Shown: piece by piece, positions 33,155 through 40,359 of the stretch | Numbering within the stretch: the stretch's first letter is position 1 | Layout: the number at the start of each line of letters is the position of its first letter | DNA from: Streptomyces griseus | Lineage (GTDB): Bacteria; Actinomycetota; Actinomycetes; Streptomycetales; Streptomycetaceae | Direction: 5' to 3' | Assembly (NCBI RefSeq): GCF_001715295.1 | Contig: NZ_MDKB01000001.1 | Span: 1,484,968 to 1,548,967 of the forward strand | Length of the DNA stretch: 64,000 nt | Translations under genes and position numbers: made by a program | The notes under the pieces: model-generated | The model's database searches: none | The model's input: only the letters and a program-made list of their open reading frames with translations | Told to the model about the DNA's origin: nothing

Positions 33155-33171
33155 CGCCCTGCCCCAGGGCG
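33155..33171 (-). terminator. Hairpin after the PPOX/F420 gene
   Basis: CGCCCT and AGGGCG form a 6-bp stem with a 5-base loop about 20 bases past the stop of the gene at 33190-33618. It lies in a 174-base gap. Confidence 0.45.
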
Positions 33172-33189
33172 AACGCGTCGGGGCGAGGG

Positions 33190-33618
33190 TCAGTCCGCCA
33201 CCTCGGCCATCGCGAGCACCGTGTCCATGCGCAGGCGTACGAGCAGTTCGCCGGGCATCCCGTTGCGGGCGCCGAACTCCTCGGCCGCCTCCGGCCCCAT
33301 GTAGCGGGCCGCGATCCGGGTCGCCCAGTCCCTGAGTTCGGCGGGGTCCTCGCTCAGGGTCGCACGTCCCTGGACCACGGCGAAGGCGAACGGGGGCCGG
33401 TCGTCGTCGACGCAGACCGAGACCCGGCCGTCGCGTGTGAGGTTGCGGCCCTTCACGGTCTCCTTCCCCGTGTTGAAGACCAGGTCGTCGCCGTCCAGCA
33501 GGAACCAGACGGGTGCGATATGGGGGCTGCCGTCCGCCCGGACGGTCGCGACCTTGCCGGTACGGGTGCCCTCCGAGAGGAACCCCCGCCATTCGTTCTC
33601 TGTCATGTGGTGTGCCAT
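33190..33618 (-). CDS. PPOX-class (FDOR-B-like) F420- or flavin-dependent oxidoreductase
   Basis: A 142-residue split-barrel protein. FLSEGTRTGKVATVRADGSP (about 13-32), HIAPVWFLLDGDDLVFNTG and KETVKGRNLTRDGRVSVCVD are hallmark strands of the PPOX class of F420-dependent reductases. These reduce or bind tetrapyrroles and xenobiotics. The start is ATG 33618. It is a single-gene unit, reading away from the roadblock gene. Cofactor preference (F420 or FMN) cannot be settled by eye. Confidence 0.85.
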   Translation of the reverse strand: MAHHMTENEWRGFLSEGTRTGKVATVRADGSPHIAPVWFLLDGDDLVFNTGKETVKGRNLTRDGRVSVCVDDDRPPFAFAVVQGRATLSEDPAELRDWATRIAARYMGPEAAEEFGARNGMPGELLVRLRMDTVLAMAEVAD

Positions 33619-33751
33619 GCCCCCATCTTCGGCGGGGTGACCCGCCATGGCGAGAAGCGACGCCCCGGTGACCGGGCGGCGCTTGCCCGCGGGGAAGCCG
33701 TAGGCGAGGCTTGCGCACGAGGCGGGGACAGCGAACGGGGAGGACGAGTAC

Positions 33752-34162
33752 ATGGCGATGGACCGGAGACTTGACTGGCTCCTGGACGAACTCACCGGCC
33801 GGGTGGAGCACATACGGCACGCGCTCGTGCTGTCGAACGACGGACTCGTGACCGGAGCCAGCACGAGCCTGGCCCGGGAGGACGCGGAGCACCTGGCAGC
33901 GGTCTCCTCCGGTCTGCAGAGCCTGGCCCGAGGCTCGGGGCGGCACTTCGGAGCCGGAAGGGCGCGCCAGACGATGGTCGAGTTCGACGAGGCCCTGCTC
34001 TTCGTCACTGCGGCAGGGGACGGCAGCTGCCTGTGCGTCCTCAGCGCCGCGGAGGCCGACGTCGGCCAGGTGGCGTACGAGATGACACTCATGGTGAACC
34101 GGGTGGGAGAACACCTCGGTGTGGGCACACGGCAGGGCGCCGAGGGAACAGACCCCCTCTGA
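33752..34162 (+). CDS. Roadblock/LC7-domain protein (CvnB-like), solitary
   Basis: A 136-residue roadblock/LC7 fold. Residues LDWLLDELTGRVEHIRHALV and LSNDGLVTGAST match the first half of actinobacterial CvnB proteins. These normally sit in conservons with a sensor kinase-like CvnA, a DUF742 CvnC and a small GTPase CvnD. None of the other three is present here, so it is an orphan. It may modulate GTPases encoded elsewhere. Confidence 0.85.
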   Translation: MAMDRRLDWLLDELTGRVEHIRHALVLSNDGLVTGASTSLAREDAEHLAAVSSGLQSLARGSGRHFGAGRARQTMVEFDEALLFVTAAGDGSCLCVLSAAEADVGQVAYEMTLMVNRVGEHLGVGTRQGAEGTDPL

Positions 34163-34237
34163 CCGCTTCCACCTGGCCCTACGCGCCTGCCGTCGCAGTT
34201 GTCCACAGGCCACGCGGCGACCTCTCCCTCCGCGCTA

Positions 34238-34249
34238 CCGTGATCACGG
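34238..34249. promoter_or_regulatory. Palindrome at the DUF6397 promoter
   Basis: CCGTGATCACGG is a perfect 12-bp palindrome overlapping a TACCGT -10-like hexamer (34236-34241), about 30 bases before ATG 34280. It is a candidate operator. A single DnaA-box-like TTGTCCACA (34199-34207) is nearby. Confidence 0.4.
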
Positions 34250-34279
34250 AGAGTCATCACAGATCATGGGGAGGACGTC

Positions 34280-35389
34280 ATGGCGACCAGGGAAGTCACT
34301 CGCGCACGGACGGCCGACGGGCGGCGGGGACGAGCGGAAACACGTGACGGAACGCGACGTGCCGGGGACGCGGGGCCTGTCGGAGGTGCGGATGAGGCAG
34401 GGGGTGCCGGGCCGGCCGACCCGCCCGTGCCGAAGGCCGTGGCGCGGGGGAGCTCCCTGTCCTCGGTTCGCGCCGCTCAGGAGCTGGAACTGAAGCGCGG
34501 AGAATTCGAACTCGCACTGCATCTCGGCCTGATCGACGCCGAGTCCGCACCGGAGGGTCGACGGCCGAGGGTTCGCCGGGAGGAGATCGACCGGCTCCGC
34601 GCCACGCCGGGGTTTCCCGCCGCGCTGCGCGACCGGGTGCGCACGGCGGGGACGGCGGAGGGTGCCGCACTGCTGGGCATCAGCCCGGTCCGCTTCACCG
34701 GACTGGCCCGCATCGGGTGCGTGTCCCCGGTCGCCTTCTACCTCAACCGGTACCGCGCGGTGGTCTGGCTCTACCTCGTCGACGAGCTCCTCGCCTTCGC
34801 CGAGAAGGAGCCTGAGCTGCTCGCCGGTAGGAGCCCGGCCGGGATGCGGGTCATGCTGGAGGCCGGAACGGACTGGCGTGCGCGCAACTGGCGGGCACGC
34901 CGGATCGACAGGCTGCTGAGCCGGTCTCAGGACCCATGGGTCCGCGCGGCCCTCCAGGCGTCGGCCCTGGACCCGGTACAGCTCGCCGAGATGGTGGACG
35001 ACCCCTACGAGCGGGCCTACCTTGCGCGGGTGCTGCCGTACCTTGCCGGCGGGCGCCCGGTCTCCGTACCGGGAAGAGAGGCCATGGGGCAGCTGATGCT
35101 CGCCGACGATCCGGACGAGATCCTCTGGCGGCGGGTCAACCTGTCGATGGAGCTGGACCTCGCGCGCGAGATTCGTCCTGCCCCCCGGCCTGGCGCCGGG
35201 ACCGCGTTCCGGGCCGCACCGACGACGGTAGGGGCGGCCGGACGCGGTGATCGCGGGACCGGCAGCCCGCCCGGGGCGAGCAGTTCCTTTCCCGGTGCAC
35301 CCGAGGGGGTCCGCTCCTTGCCGGGAGCTTCCGTCGTCCCGTCCCGCGTCCGCAGGGGGTGGCTCGCCCGGATCGGGCTGGGCGGATAG
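34280..35389 (+). CDS. DUF6397 family protein
   Basis: A 369-residue protein. A disordered, charged N-terminus (1-58) precedes a helical core of about 60-305, including SVRAAQELELKRGEFELALH, a MerR/excisionase-like HTH feel around LRATPGFPAALRDRV, and FYLNRYRAVVWLYLVDELLA. The tail is Pro/Gly-rich. The core matches what is catalogued in Streptomyces as DUF6397; the function is unknown. GGGGAGG precedes ATG 34280. Confidence 0.75.
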   Translation: MATREVTRARTADGRRGRAETRDGTRRAGDAGPVGGADEAGGAGPADPPVPKAVARGSSLSSVRAAQELELKRGEFELALHLGLIDAESAPEGRRPRVRREEIDRLRATPGFPAALRDRVRTAGTAEGAALLGISPVRFTGLARIGCVSPVAFYLNRYRAVVWLYLVDELLAFAEKEPELLAGRSPAGMRVMLEAGTDWRARNWRARRIDRLLSRSQDPWVRAALQASALDPVQLAEMVDDPYERAYLARVLPYLAGGRPVSVPGREAMGQLMLADDPDEILWRRVNLSMELDLAREIRPAPRPGAGTAFRAAPTTVGAAGRGDRGTGSPPGASSSFPGAPEGVRSLPGASVVPSRVRRGWLARIGLGG

Positions 35390-35448
35390 CGGGGCTGAGA
35401 CCGTCAATCGGCTTGCGTGCGGCCGGGCCGACAGGCATCTTTGCCGCC

Positions 35449-35937
35449 ATGCTGATCAGGAATGCCACAGCGGAGGACTGGCCCGCCATCTGGCCGTTCT
35501 TCCATGACATCGTCAGAGCGGGCGAGACGTTCACGTACCCCCTCGACCTCGGCGAGGAGGAGGCCCAGGGCTGGTGGCTCATCCCGGAACCCAGCCGCTC
35601 GGTCGTCGCGGTCGATGACGCGGGGACCGTCCTGGGCACGGCCAAGATGAACAGGAACCACATGGGCAACGGCTCGCACATCGCCAGCGCCAGCTACATG
35701 GTCGATCCCCGGCACTCCGGGCGGGGAGTGGGACGTGCGCTGTGCGAGTACACCCTGGACTGGGCGCGCGGGGCCGGTTACCGCGCCATGCAGTTCAACG
35801 CGGTGGTGGAGACCAACACCCCTGCGGTGCGGCTCTACCGCTCCCTGGGCTTCGAGGTGACCGGAACCCTCCCCGAGGGCTTCCACCACCCGACCGAGGG
35901 GTACGTGGGCCTGCACATCATGCACAAGGCTCTCTGA
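35449..35937 (+). CDS. GNAT-family N-acetyltransferase
   Basis: A 162-residue GNAT enzyme transferring acetyl from acetyl-CoA to an amine. Motif A is clear: ASYMVDPRHSGRGVGRALCE (about 82-101), with the R/Q-x-x-G-x-G/A acetyl-CoA loop GRGVGR. The C-terminal motif B includes NTPAVRLYRSLGFEVTGT. The substrate is unknown. There is no clear ribosome site; TTGCGT and CATCTT at 35413 and 35436 (17-base spacer) could give a leaderless mRNA starting at ATG 35449. Confidence 0.88.
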   Translation: MLIRNATAEDWPAIWPFFHDIVRAGETFTYPLDLGEEEAQGWWLIPEPSRSVVAVDDAGTVLGTAKMNRNHMGNGSHIASASYMVDPRHSGRGVGRALCEYTLDWARGAGYRAMQFNAVVETNTPAVRLYRSLGFEVTGTLPEGFHHPTEGYVGLHIMHKAL

Positions 35938-36304
35938 GTACACGACGGCCGGTCCGGGCGGTCCGGTACCGGATGGCGCGGTCCTCGCTCCCAAGGAGCA
36001 CCGGCTGTCGGTTCGGAGCGCCGTCGGACCGATGCCATCCGGCCATCTTCTGCCGCGCTCCGACACGTCAGGTGGCCGTGCTCGGTGACGCCCTGTGGCG
36101 GGAACGTGCCGGACGGCTCGCGCGACGCCTGCCGGAACCGCCCGCCGCGCCGGCCCATCGCCGTCTCCAGGAGGTAACAAGGCCTGAAACGAGCGTGGTT
36201 GAGGTGGCAGGGACCCGTGGGGGTGGTGGGTGGGCAGGGAACCGGTGGCAGTACTGTGCGCCCCACCACCATTCTGGTGGCGCACCCCTCTGGAGGAAGA
36301 ATCC
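35938..36304. other. 367-base gap with a hairpin just before the next ribosome site
   Basis: No gene is supported. A stem of GTGCG (36256-36260) and CCACCA (36263-36268) pairing with TGGTGG (36275-36280) and CGCAC (36281-36285), with a 2-base bulge, ends 6 bases before the GGAGGAAG ribosome site of the LAETG protein. It could regulate its translation or be an operator. Confidence 0.45.
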
Positions 36305-36943
36305 ATGACCGTACCCAGGAGTTCGTGGCGTGCCGCGGGAACGTTCGCGGCCGCCGCAGTTGCCGGTCTGGCGGGCGGAGTCCTCTTCGCCGGCCCGGCC
36401 GCAGCTCACACCCCCACCTGGGCCGTGACCTGCTCGCACGTAACCCTTGACCTGACGGCCTACTCGGACACGGCCACCAACAAGGTGACCGTCTCCGTGG
36501 TGGGCGGGGAGGACCTGCTCCCCACCACGACGTTCGGCCGCGCATACCGCACGGAGGTTCCGCTCCAGCTGCCGCCGCACGACAAGGAACTGACCGTCCG
36601 GCTCGTCGTCGAAGCGGGGGACGACGACAGGTTCTCCCGTGACCTGACAAAGACCGCCCCGGTCTGCGAGGAGGACGGTACCCCGTCGCCCACGCCGGCC
36701 GAGGAGACGCCCGCCCCGACCCCGAGCGCGGAACCGTCGGCCTCGCAGACCCCTGAGCCGAGCGGCAGCCCCACGGACAGCGCACCCGCCCCGGCCGGGT
36801 CGTCGGGCCCGGCGACACCGGATCTCGCAGAGACCGGGTCCTCGTCCACGACGCCCGTCATAGGCGGCGCGGCTGTCGCCGTGCTCCTCGCCGGTGGCGG
36901 CATCCTGTGGTCCGTACGCAAGCGCCGGGTCACGGGGCACTGA
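36305..36943 (+). CDS. Secreted LAETG-anchored surface protein (sortase E-type substrate)
   Basis: A 212-residue cell-wall-anchored protein. A Sec signal peptide (1-34; AAAVAGLAGGVLFAGPAAA) is followed by a beta-rich mature region of about 100 residues with a CxxC-like pair of single cysteines. A long Pro/Thr/Ser/Glu spacer leads to the sorting signal LAETG (174-178), a hydrophobic helix (VIGGAAVAVLLAGGGILW) and a KRR tail. LAxTG is the recognition form for Streptomyces class E sortases. No sortase gene is in the window. GGAGGAAG precedes ATG 36305. Confidence 0.88.
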   Translation: MTVPRSSWRAAGTFAAAAVAGLAGGVLFAGPAAAHTPTWAVTCSHVTLDLTAYSDTATNKVTVSVVGGEDLLPTTTFGRAYRTEVPLQLPPHDKELTVRLVVEAGDDDRFSRDLTKTAPVCEEDGTPSPTPAEETPAPTPSAEPSASQTPEPSGSPTDSAPAPAGSSGPATPDLAETGSSSTTPVIGGAAVAVLLAGGGILWSVRKRRVTGH

Positions 36944-36989
36944 CCCCCGCGCACCCCTGGCCCCCGGCGGGGTAACCGCGGGAGCCGGG

Positions 36990-37029
36990 CGGGGGTGTAC
37001 GGCATCCTGTCCGGTGCGGTACACCCCCG
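36990..37029 (+). terminator. Hairpin after the surface protein gene
   Basis: CGGGGGTGTAC (36990-37000) and GTACACCCCCG (37019-37029) form a perfect 11-bp stem with an 18-base loop, about 46 bases after the stop. Confidence 0.6.
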
Positions 37030-37510
37030 TCGCGCGCGAACCCGGAGGCCGACGGACCACCCGGTCCGTCCCCGCACCGGGCTGCCGTGCCTCCGCGCGG
37101 CTCGACGCTCCGGCACCGGGCGACCGCGTCGAGGAGCGGGAGACTCGTCCGGCCGTCGGCACACCCGGTACCGGTGACGCGGCGGCGCGGGCAGGAACCG
37201 GGCATCAGGATTCCCCTCGAGGCCGCCGGTCCGCTTCAGGACCGGACGTTCCGCGGTCCCGCCCCACTGCCGAGCCCTCGGCCGAACCGGGGCGGCGGCG
37301 GAGCGAGGGCTCCGTCCGCCGCGAGGACTCGGTCACGCGCCCTGAGGAGATGACCCGGCCGGGGCACCCGACCTCGCCGCCCGTCGGTTGCGGCCGTCGC
37401 GCCGGTGGGCGGGACTGCCCCAGCGGTCCCACGGGCCCCGGGTCCCGGCCTCCGCGAGGCGGGTCGCAGAATGGCAGCAGGGAATTCCACCGGCTGACCG
37501 GAGCGCACTG
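37030..37510. other. 480-base region without a supported gene
   Basis: Open frames exist because of the high G+C, but none has a ribosome site, plausible composition or recognisable domain. No further repeat or hairpin stands out. It presumably includes the promoter of the gene at 37511. Confidence 0.5.
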
Positions 37511-38569
37511 ATGAACGACGACGAGCCCGTCCTGCTGCACACCGAGGGTCGCACCCTGCGCATCCGGCTCAACCGGCCCCGGGCCCTGAACGCGCTCACC
37601 CACAGCATGGTCCGCATCATCCACGACGCCCTGACCGCGGCCGCCGGGGACGACACGATCACCGCCGTGGTCATCGACGGAGCCGGCGAGCGTGGACTGT
37701 GCGCGGGCGGTGACATCCGGTCGATCTACGAGGACGCCAGGGCGGGCCGACAGGCGTCCGTGGACTTCTGGCGCGACGAGTACCGGCTCAACGCCGGGAT
37801 CGCCCGGTTCCCCAAACCGTACGTCGCGCTGATGGACGGCATCGTCATGGGAGGCGGCGTCGGTATCTCGGCCCACGGCGACGTCCGTGTCGTCACCGAA
37901 CGCTCGAGCGTCGCCATGCCGGAGACCGGGATCGGATTCGTCCCCGACGTAGGGGGCACCTACCTCCTGGCCGCCGCACCCGGCGAGCTCGGCACCCACC
38001 TCGCGCTCACGGGGCTCGCGGTGAACGCTGCGGACGCCATCCTCTGCGGGCTGGCCGACCACTTCGTGCCCTCCCACCGCCTGGAGGACCTCACCCGTGC
38101 CCTCGCCGGCAGCGTCACGCCCACCGAGGTGACGGACACGGTGCTCGGATACGCGCAGAAGCCGCCGGCGGGGGAGCTCGCCACATCCCGCCGGTGGATC
38201 GACGACTGCTATGCCGCGGACACCGTCGAGGAGATCGTCGAGCGGCTCCTGGACAGCGGCCTGCCCGCGGCCAAGGAGGCCGCCGCCACGCTGATGACCC
38301 GCTCGCCCACCGCGCTCAAGGTCACTCTCGAGGCGGTACGCCGGGCGAGGGGGCTCAGCACCCTGGAAGCGGCGCTCGACCAGGAGTTCCGGGTTTCCTG
38401 CCGCGCCTTTGCCGGCCACGACCTGGTCGAGGGGGTGCGTGCCCAGATCATCGACAAGGACCGCAGCCCCCGCTGGGCGCCCGCTGAACCGGCCGGCGTC
38501 ACCGACGCCGACGTCGCCCGGCACTTCGAGCCGCTCGGTGAGCGGGAACTCGGCCTGGCCGCCGGCTGA
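37511..38569 (+). CDS. Enoyl-CoA hydratase/isomerase family; 3-hydroxyisobutyryl-CoA hydrolase-like
   Basis: A 352-residue crotonase-fold protein. The oxyanion-hole strand lies at GERGLCAGGDIRSIYEDARAG-type residues (about 59-79), and SSVAMPETGIGFVPDVGGTY (about 134-153) carries the glutamate and aspartate typical of 3-hydroxyisobutyryl-CoA hydrolase in valine breakdown. The longer C-terminal half (HIBCH type) supports that assignment over simple enoyl-CoA hydratase. It stands alone and converges with rhaB. Confidence 0.85.
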   Translation: MNDDEPVLLHTEGRTLRIRLNRPRALNALTHSMVRIIHDALTAAAGDDTITAVVIDGAGERGLCAGGDIRSIYEDARAGRQASVDFWRDEYRLNAGIARFPKPYVALMDGIVMGGGVGISAHGDVRVVTERSSVAMPETGIGFVPDVGGTYLLAAAPGELGTHLALTGLAVNAADAILCGLADHFVPSHRLEDLTRALAGSVTPTEVTDTVLGYAQKPPAGELATSRRWIDDCYAADTVEEIVERLLDSGLPAAKEAAATLMTRSPTALKVTLEAVRRARGLSTLEAALDQEFRVSCRAFAGHDLVEGVRAQIIDKDRSPRWAPAEPAGVTDADVARHFEPLGERELGLAAG

Positions 38570-38579
38570 CCCTTCCACC

Positions 38580-38618
38580 GGCCGGTTCGCGCCCCGAGTC
38601 CGGGTCGCGCCACCGGCC
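38580..38618. terminator. Bidirectional hairpin between the hydrolase gene and rhaB
   Basis: GGCCGGT/ACCGGCC, then CGCG/CGCG, then CCCG/CGGG around an AGTC loop, with small internal mismatches. It fills nearly the whole 60-base gap between the convergent genes. Confidence 0.7.
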
Positions 38619-38629
38619 CGCCCGGCCTG

Positions 38630-40120
38630 TCACGAGCGTGCCGCCTCCAAGCGGTCCGCGGCCCTCTCCCAGGCTGACTCGTCCCCCCGCGGGCTGTAAT
38701 GACGCAGCTCCTGGGTGCGTGCGACCAGTCGGCGCATGTCCGCCAGATTTCCGACCAGCCCGTGAGCTCGTGCCTGGAGCAGCACATTGCCGAGCGCGGT
38801 GGCCTCGGCGGGCCCTGCGGTGACCGGCACCCCCGTCGCGTCCGCGGTCCACTGGCACAGCAGCTCGTTACGCGAACCCCCGCCCACCAGATGGATCCGG
38901 GTCACCTCGCGGCCCGCCAGCCGGGCCGCCTCACGTAGCGTCCTGCGGTGGGCCAGCGCAAGGCTCTCCAGTACGCACCGTACGTATCCGCCCGGGCCGT
39001 CCGGCAGTGGCTGGCCCGTGCGCGTGAGCGCCTCGTCGATCCGTGACGGCATGTCACCGGGGGCCAGAAAGACCGGGTCGTCCGGGTCGACCACCGAGGC
39101 GAACGGCCGGGCACGCGCCGCGTCGGCGAGGAGCTCGGCCAGGCTCGGGGAGATGCCGTTTCGCTCCCAGGCACGACGGCACTCCTCGAGCAGCCACATC
39201 CCCATGATGTTGCGAAGGTAGCGGACCGTGCCGTCCACCCCGCGCTCGTTGGTGAAGTTCGCCGCCCTCGACTCCTCGGTGAGCACCGGCGCGTCCAGTT
39301 CGAGACCGGCCAGTGACCAGGTGCCGCACGAGACGTACGCGAACCCGGGTTCGAGGGCCGGGACCGCGGCCACCGCCGAGGCGGTGTCGTGCGAGGCGAC
39401 CGTCGTCACCGGAGTACCCGCCCGCAGGCCGGTGAGTTCGGCGACGTGCGGCAGGAGCGTCCCCGCCTGCTCGCCCGGCTCCCGCAGCGGAGGGAAGAGG
39501 GAACGTTCCAGACCCAGCCGCTCGATCAGCGCGTCGGACCAGGTGCCCGAGCGGGCGTCGAGGAGCCCGGTGGTCGAGGCGTTGGTGACTTCCGCGCCCA
39601 CCGTCCCCGTCAGCCAGTACACCAGCAGATCCGGTATCAGCAGCAGCGTCCGGGCCGTCGCCCACTGCGCGGTGGAACGGTGGGCGGTCAGCTGGAAGAG
39701 GGTGTTGAACGGCAGATGCTGGAGTCCGTTGACGCCGTACAGTTCCTGCGCGCCGAAGCCCGCGAGCACCTTCTCCGCTGCCGCCGCGTTCCGCCCGTCG
39801 CGGTAGTGGAACGGAATGCCGAGCAGTGTCCCCCCGGAGTCCAGCAGGCCGTAGTCGACGGCCCACGTGTCGACCCCCACCGAGGTGAGCGGCCCGCCGC
39901 GCGCCGCCGTGCGGAGTCCGTCGATGATCCCCTGGTACAGGGCGAGCACGTCCCAGCGCAGCCCGTCGGGGAGCCGCACCGGGGTGTTCGCGAACCGGTG
40001 CGCCTCGGTCAGCACCAGTGTGCCGGGACCCACCGCGGCGGTGATCACCCGGCCGCTGGTGGCACCGAGATCGACCGCGGCGAACACCGGGTCGTGTCGT
40101 GAAGTAGCAGACATGTCCAT
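38630..40120 (-). CDS. rhaB: Rhamnulokinase
   Basis: A 496-residue FGGY-family sugar kinase that phosphorylates L-rhamnulose to L-rhamnulose 1-phosphate with ATP. The N-terminal phosphate-binding loop FAAVDLGATSGRVI (about 13-26), SVGVDTWAVDYGLLD (about 81-95) and HDTASAVAAVPAL (about 244-256) are characteristic of RhaB. GGGSRNELLCQWTADATGVP near the C-terminus is the FGGY adenosine motif. It is the third gene of the rhamnose set, 239 bases after the aldolase/dehydrogenase gene. The ATG has no clear ribosome site and is preceded by a GGCGGGG/CCCCGCC hairpin (40133-40151). ATG 40114 is an alternative start. Confidence 0.93.
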   Translation of the reverse strand: MDMSATSRHDPVFAAVDLGATSGRVITAAVGPGTLVLTEAHRFANTPVRLPDGLRWDVLALYQGIIDGLRTAARGGPLTSVGVDTWAVDYGLLDSGGTLLGIPFHYRDGRNAAAAEKVLAGFGAQELYGVNGLQHLPFNTLFQLTAHRSTAQWATARTLLLIPDLLVYWLTGTVGAEVTNASTTGLLDARSGTWSDALIERLGLERSLFPPLREPGEQAGTLLPHVAELTGLRAGTPVTTVASHDTASAVAAVPALEPGFAYVSCGTWSLAGLELDAPVLTEESRAANFTNERGVDGTVRYLRNIMGMWLLEECRRAWERNGISPSLAELLADAARARPFASVVDPDDPVFLAPGDMPSRIDEALTRTGQPLPDGPGGYVRCVLESLALAHRRTLREAARLAGREVTRIHLVGGGSRNELLCQWTADATGVPVTAGPAEATALGNVLLQARAHGLVGNLADMRRLVARTQELRHYSPRGDESAWERAADRLEAARS

Positions 40121-40304
40121 ACATTCGGTCCGGGCGGGGTTGCGCCCCGCCGTTCAGGGAACGGCCTCAGGGTTGTCCCGCGTTTCCCGGTGGATCGGCG
40201 CGCGGCGTCGGACGCGGGGCATCGCTCGGCGGAGGGACGCCCGCGTACGGGATGTATGGGGGCGTTCCGACAGTGTGGCGAGATGCCGCGACTGCCGGCG
40301 CACA

Positions 40305-40342
40305 CCCGCCGTGAAGTGCGGGACAGCCCTGGTGGGACGCGG
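40305..40342. repeat. Copy 2 of the dispersed repeat (see 13-51)
   Basis: Positions 40305-40330 are identical to 13-38 and the next 12 bases are similar. It sits between rhaB and the aldolase/dehydrogenase gene, about 18 bases past the stop of the latter. The small hairpin could act as an intra-operon stop or stabiliser. Confidence 0.75.
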
Positions 40343-40359
40343 GGGGAGCGCTCGTGGAC

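Noticed and set aside
34199..34207. TTGTCCACA, a match to the Streptomyces DnaA box
   Set aside because: A single box without a cluster or AT-rich unwinding region is not evidence for an origin.
36944..37511. 205-codon forward frame in the gap before the hydrolase
   Set aside because: Arg/Pro/Gly-rich composition, no ribosome site and no domain; it begins inside the surface-protein gene in another frame.
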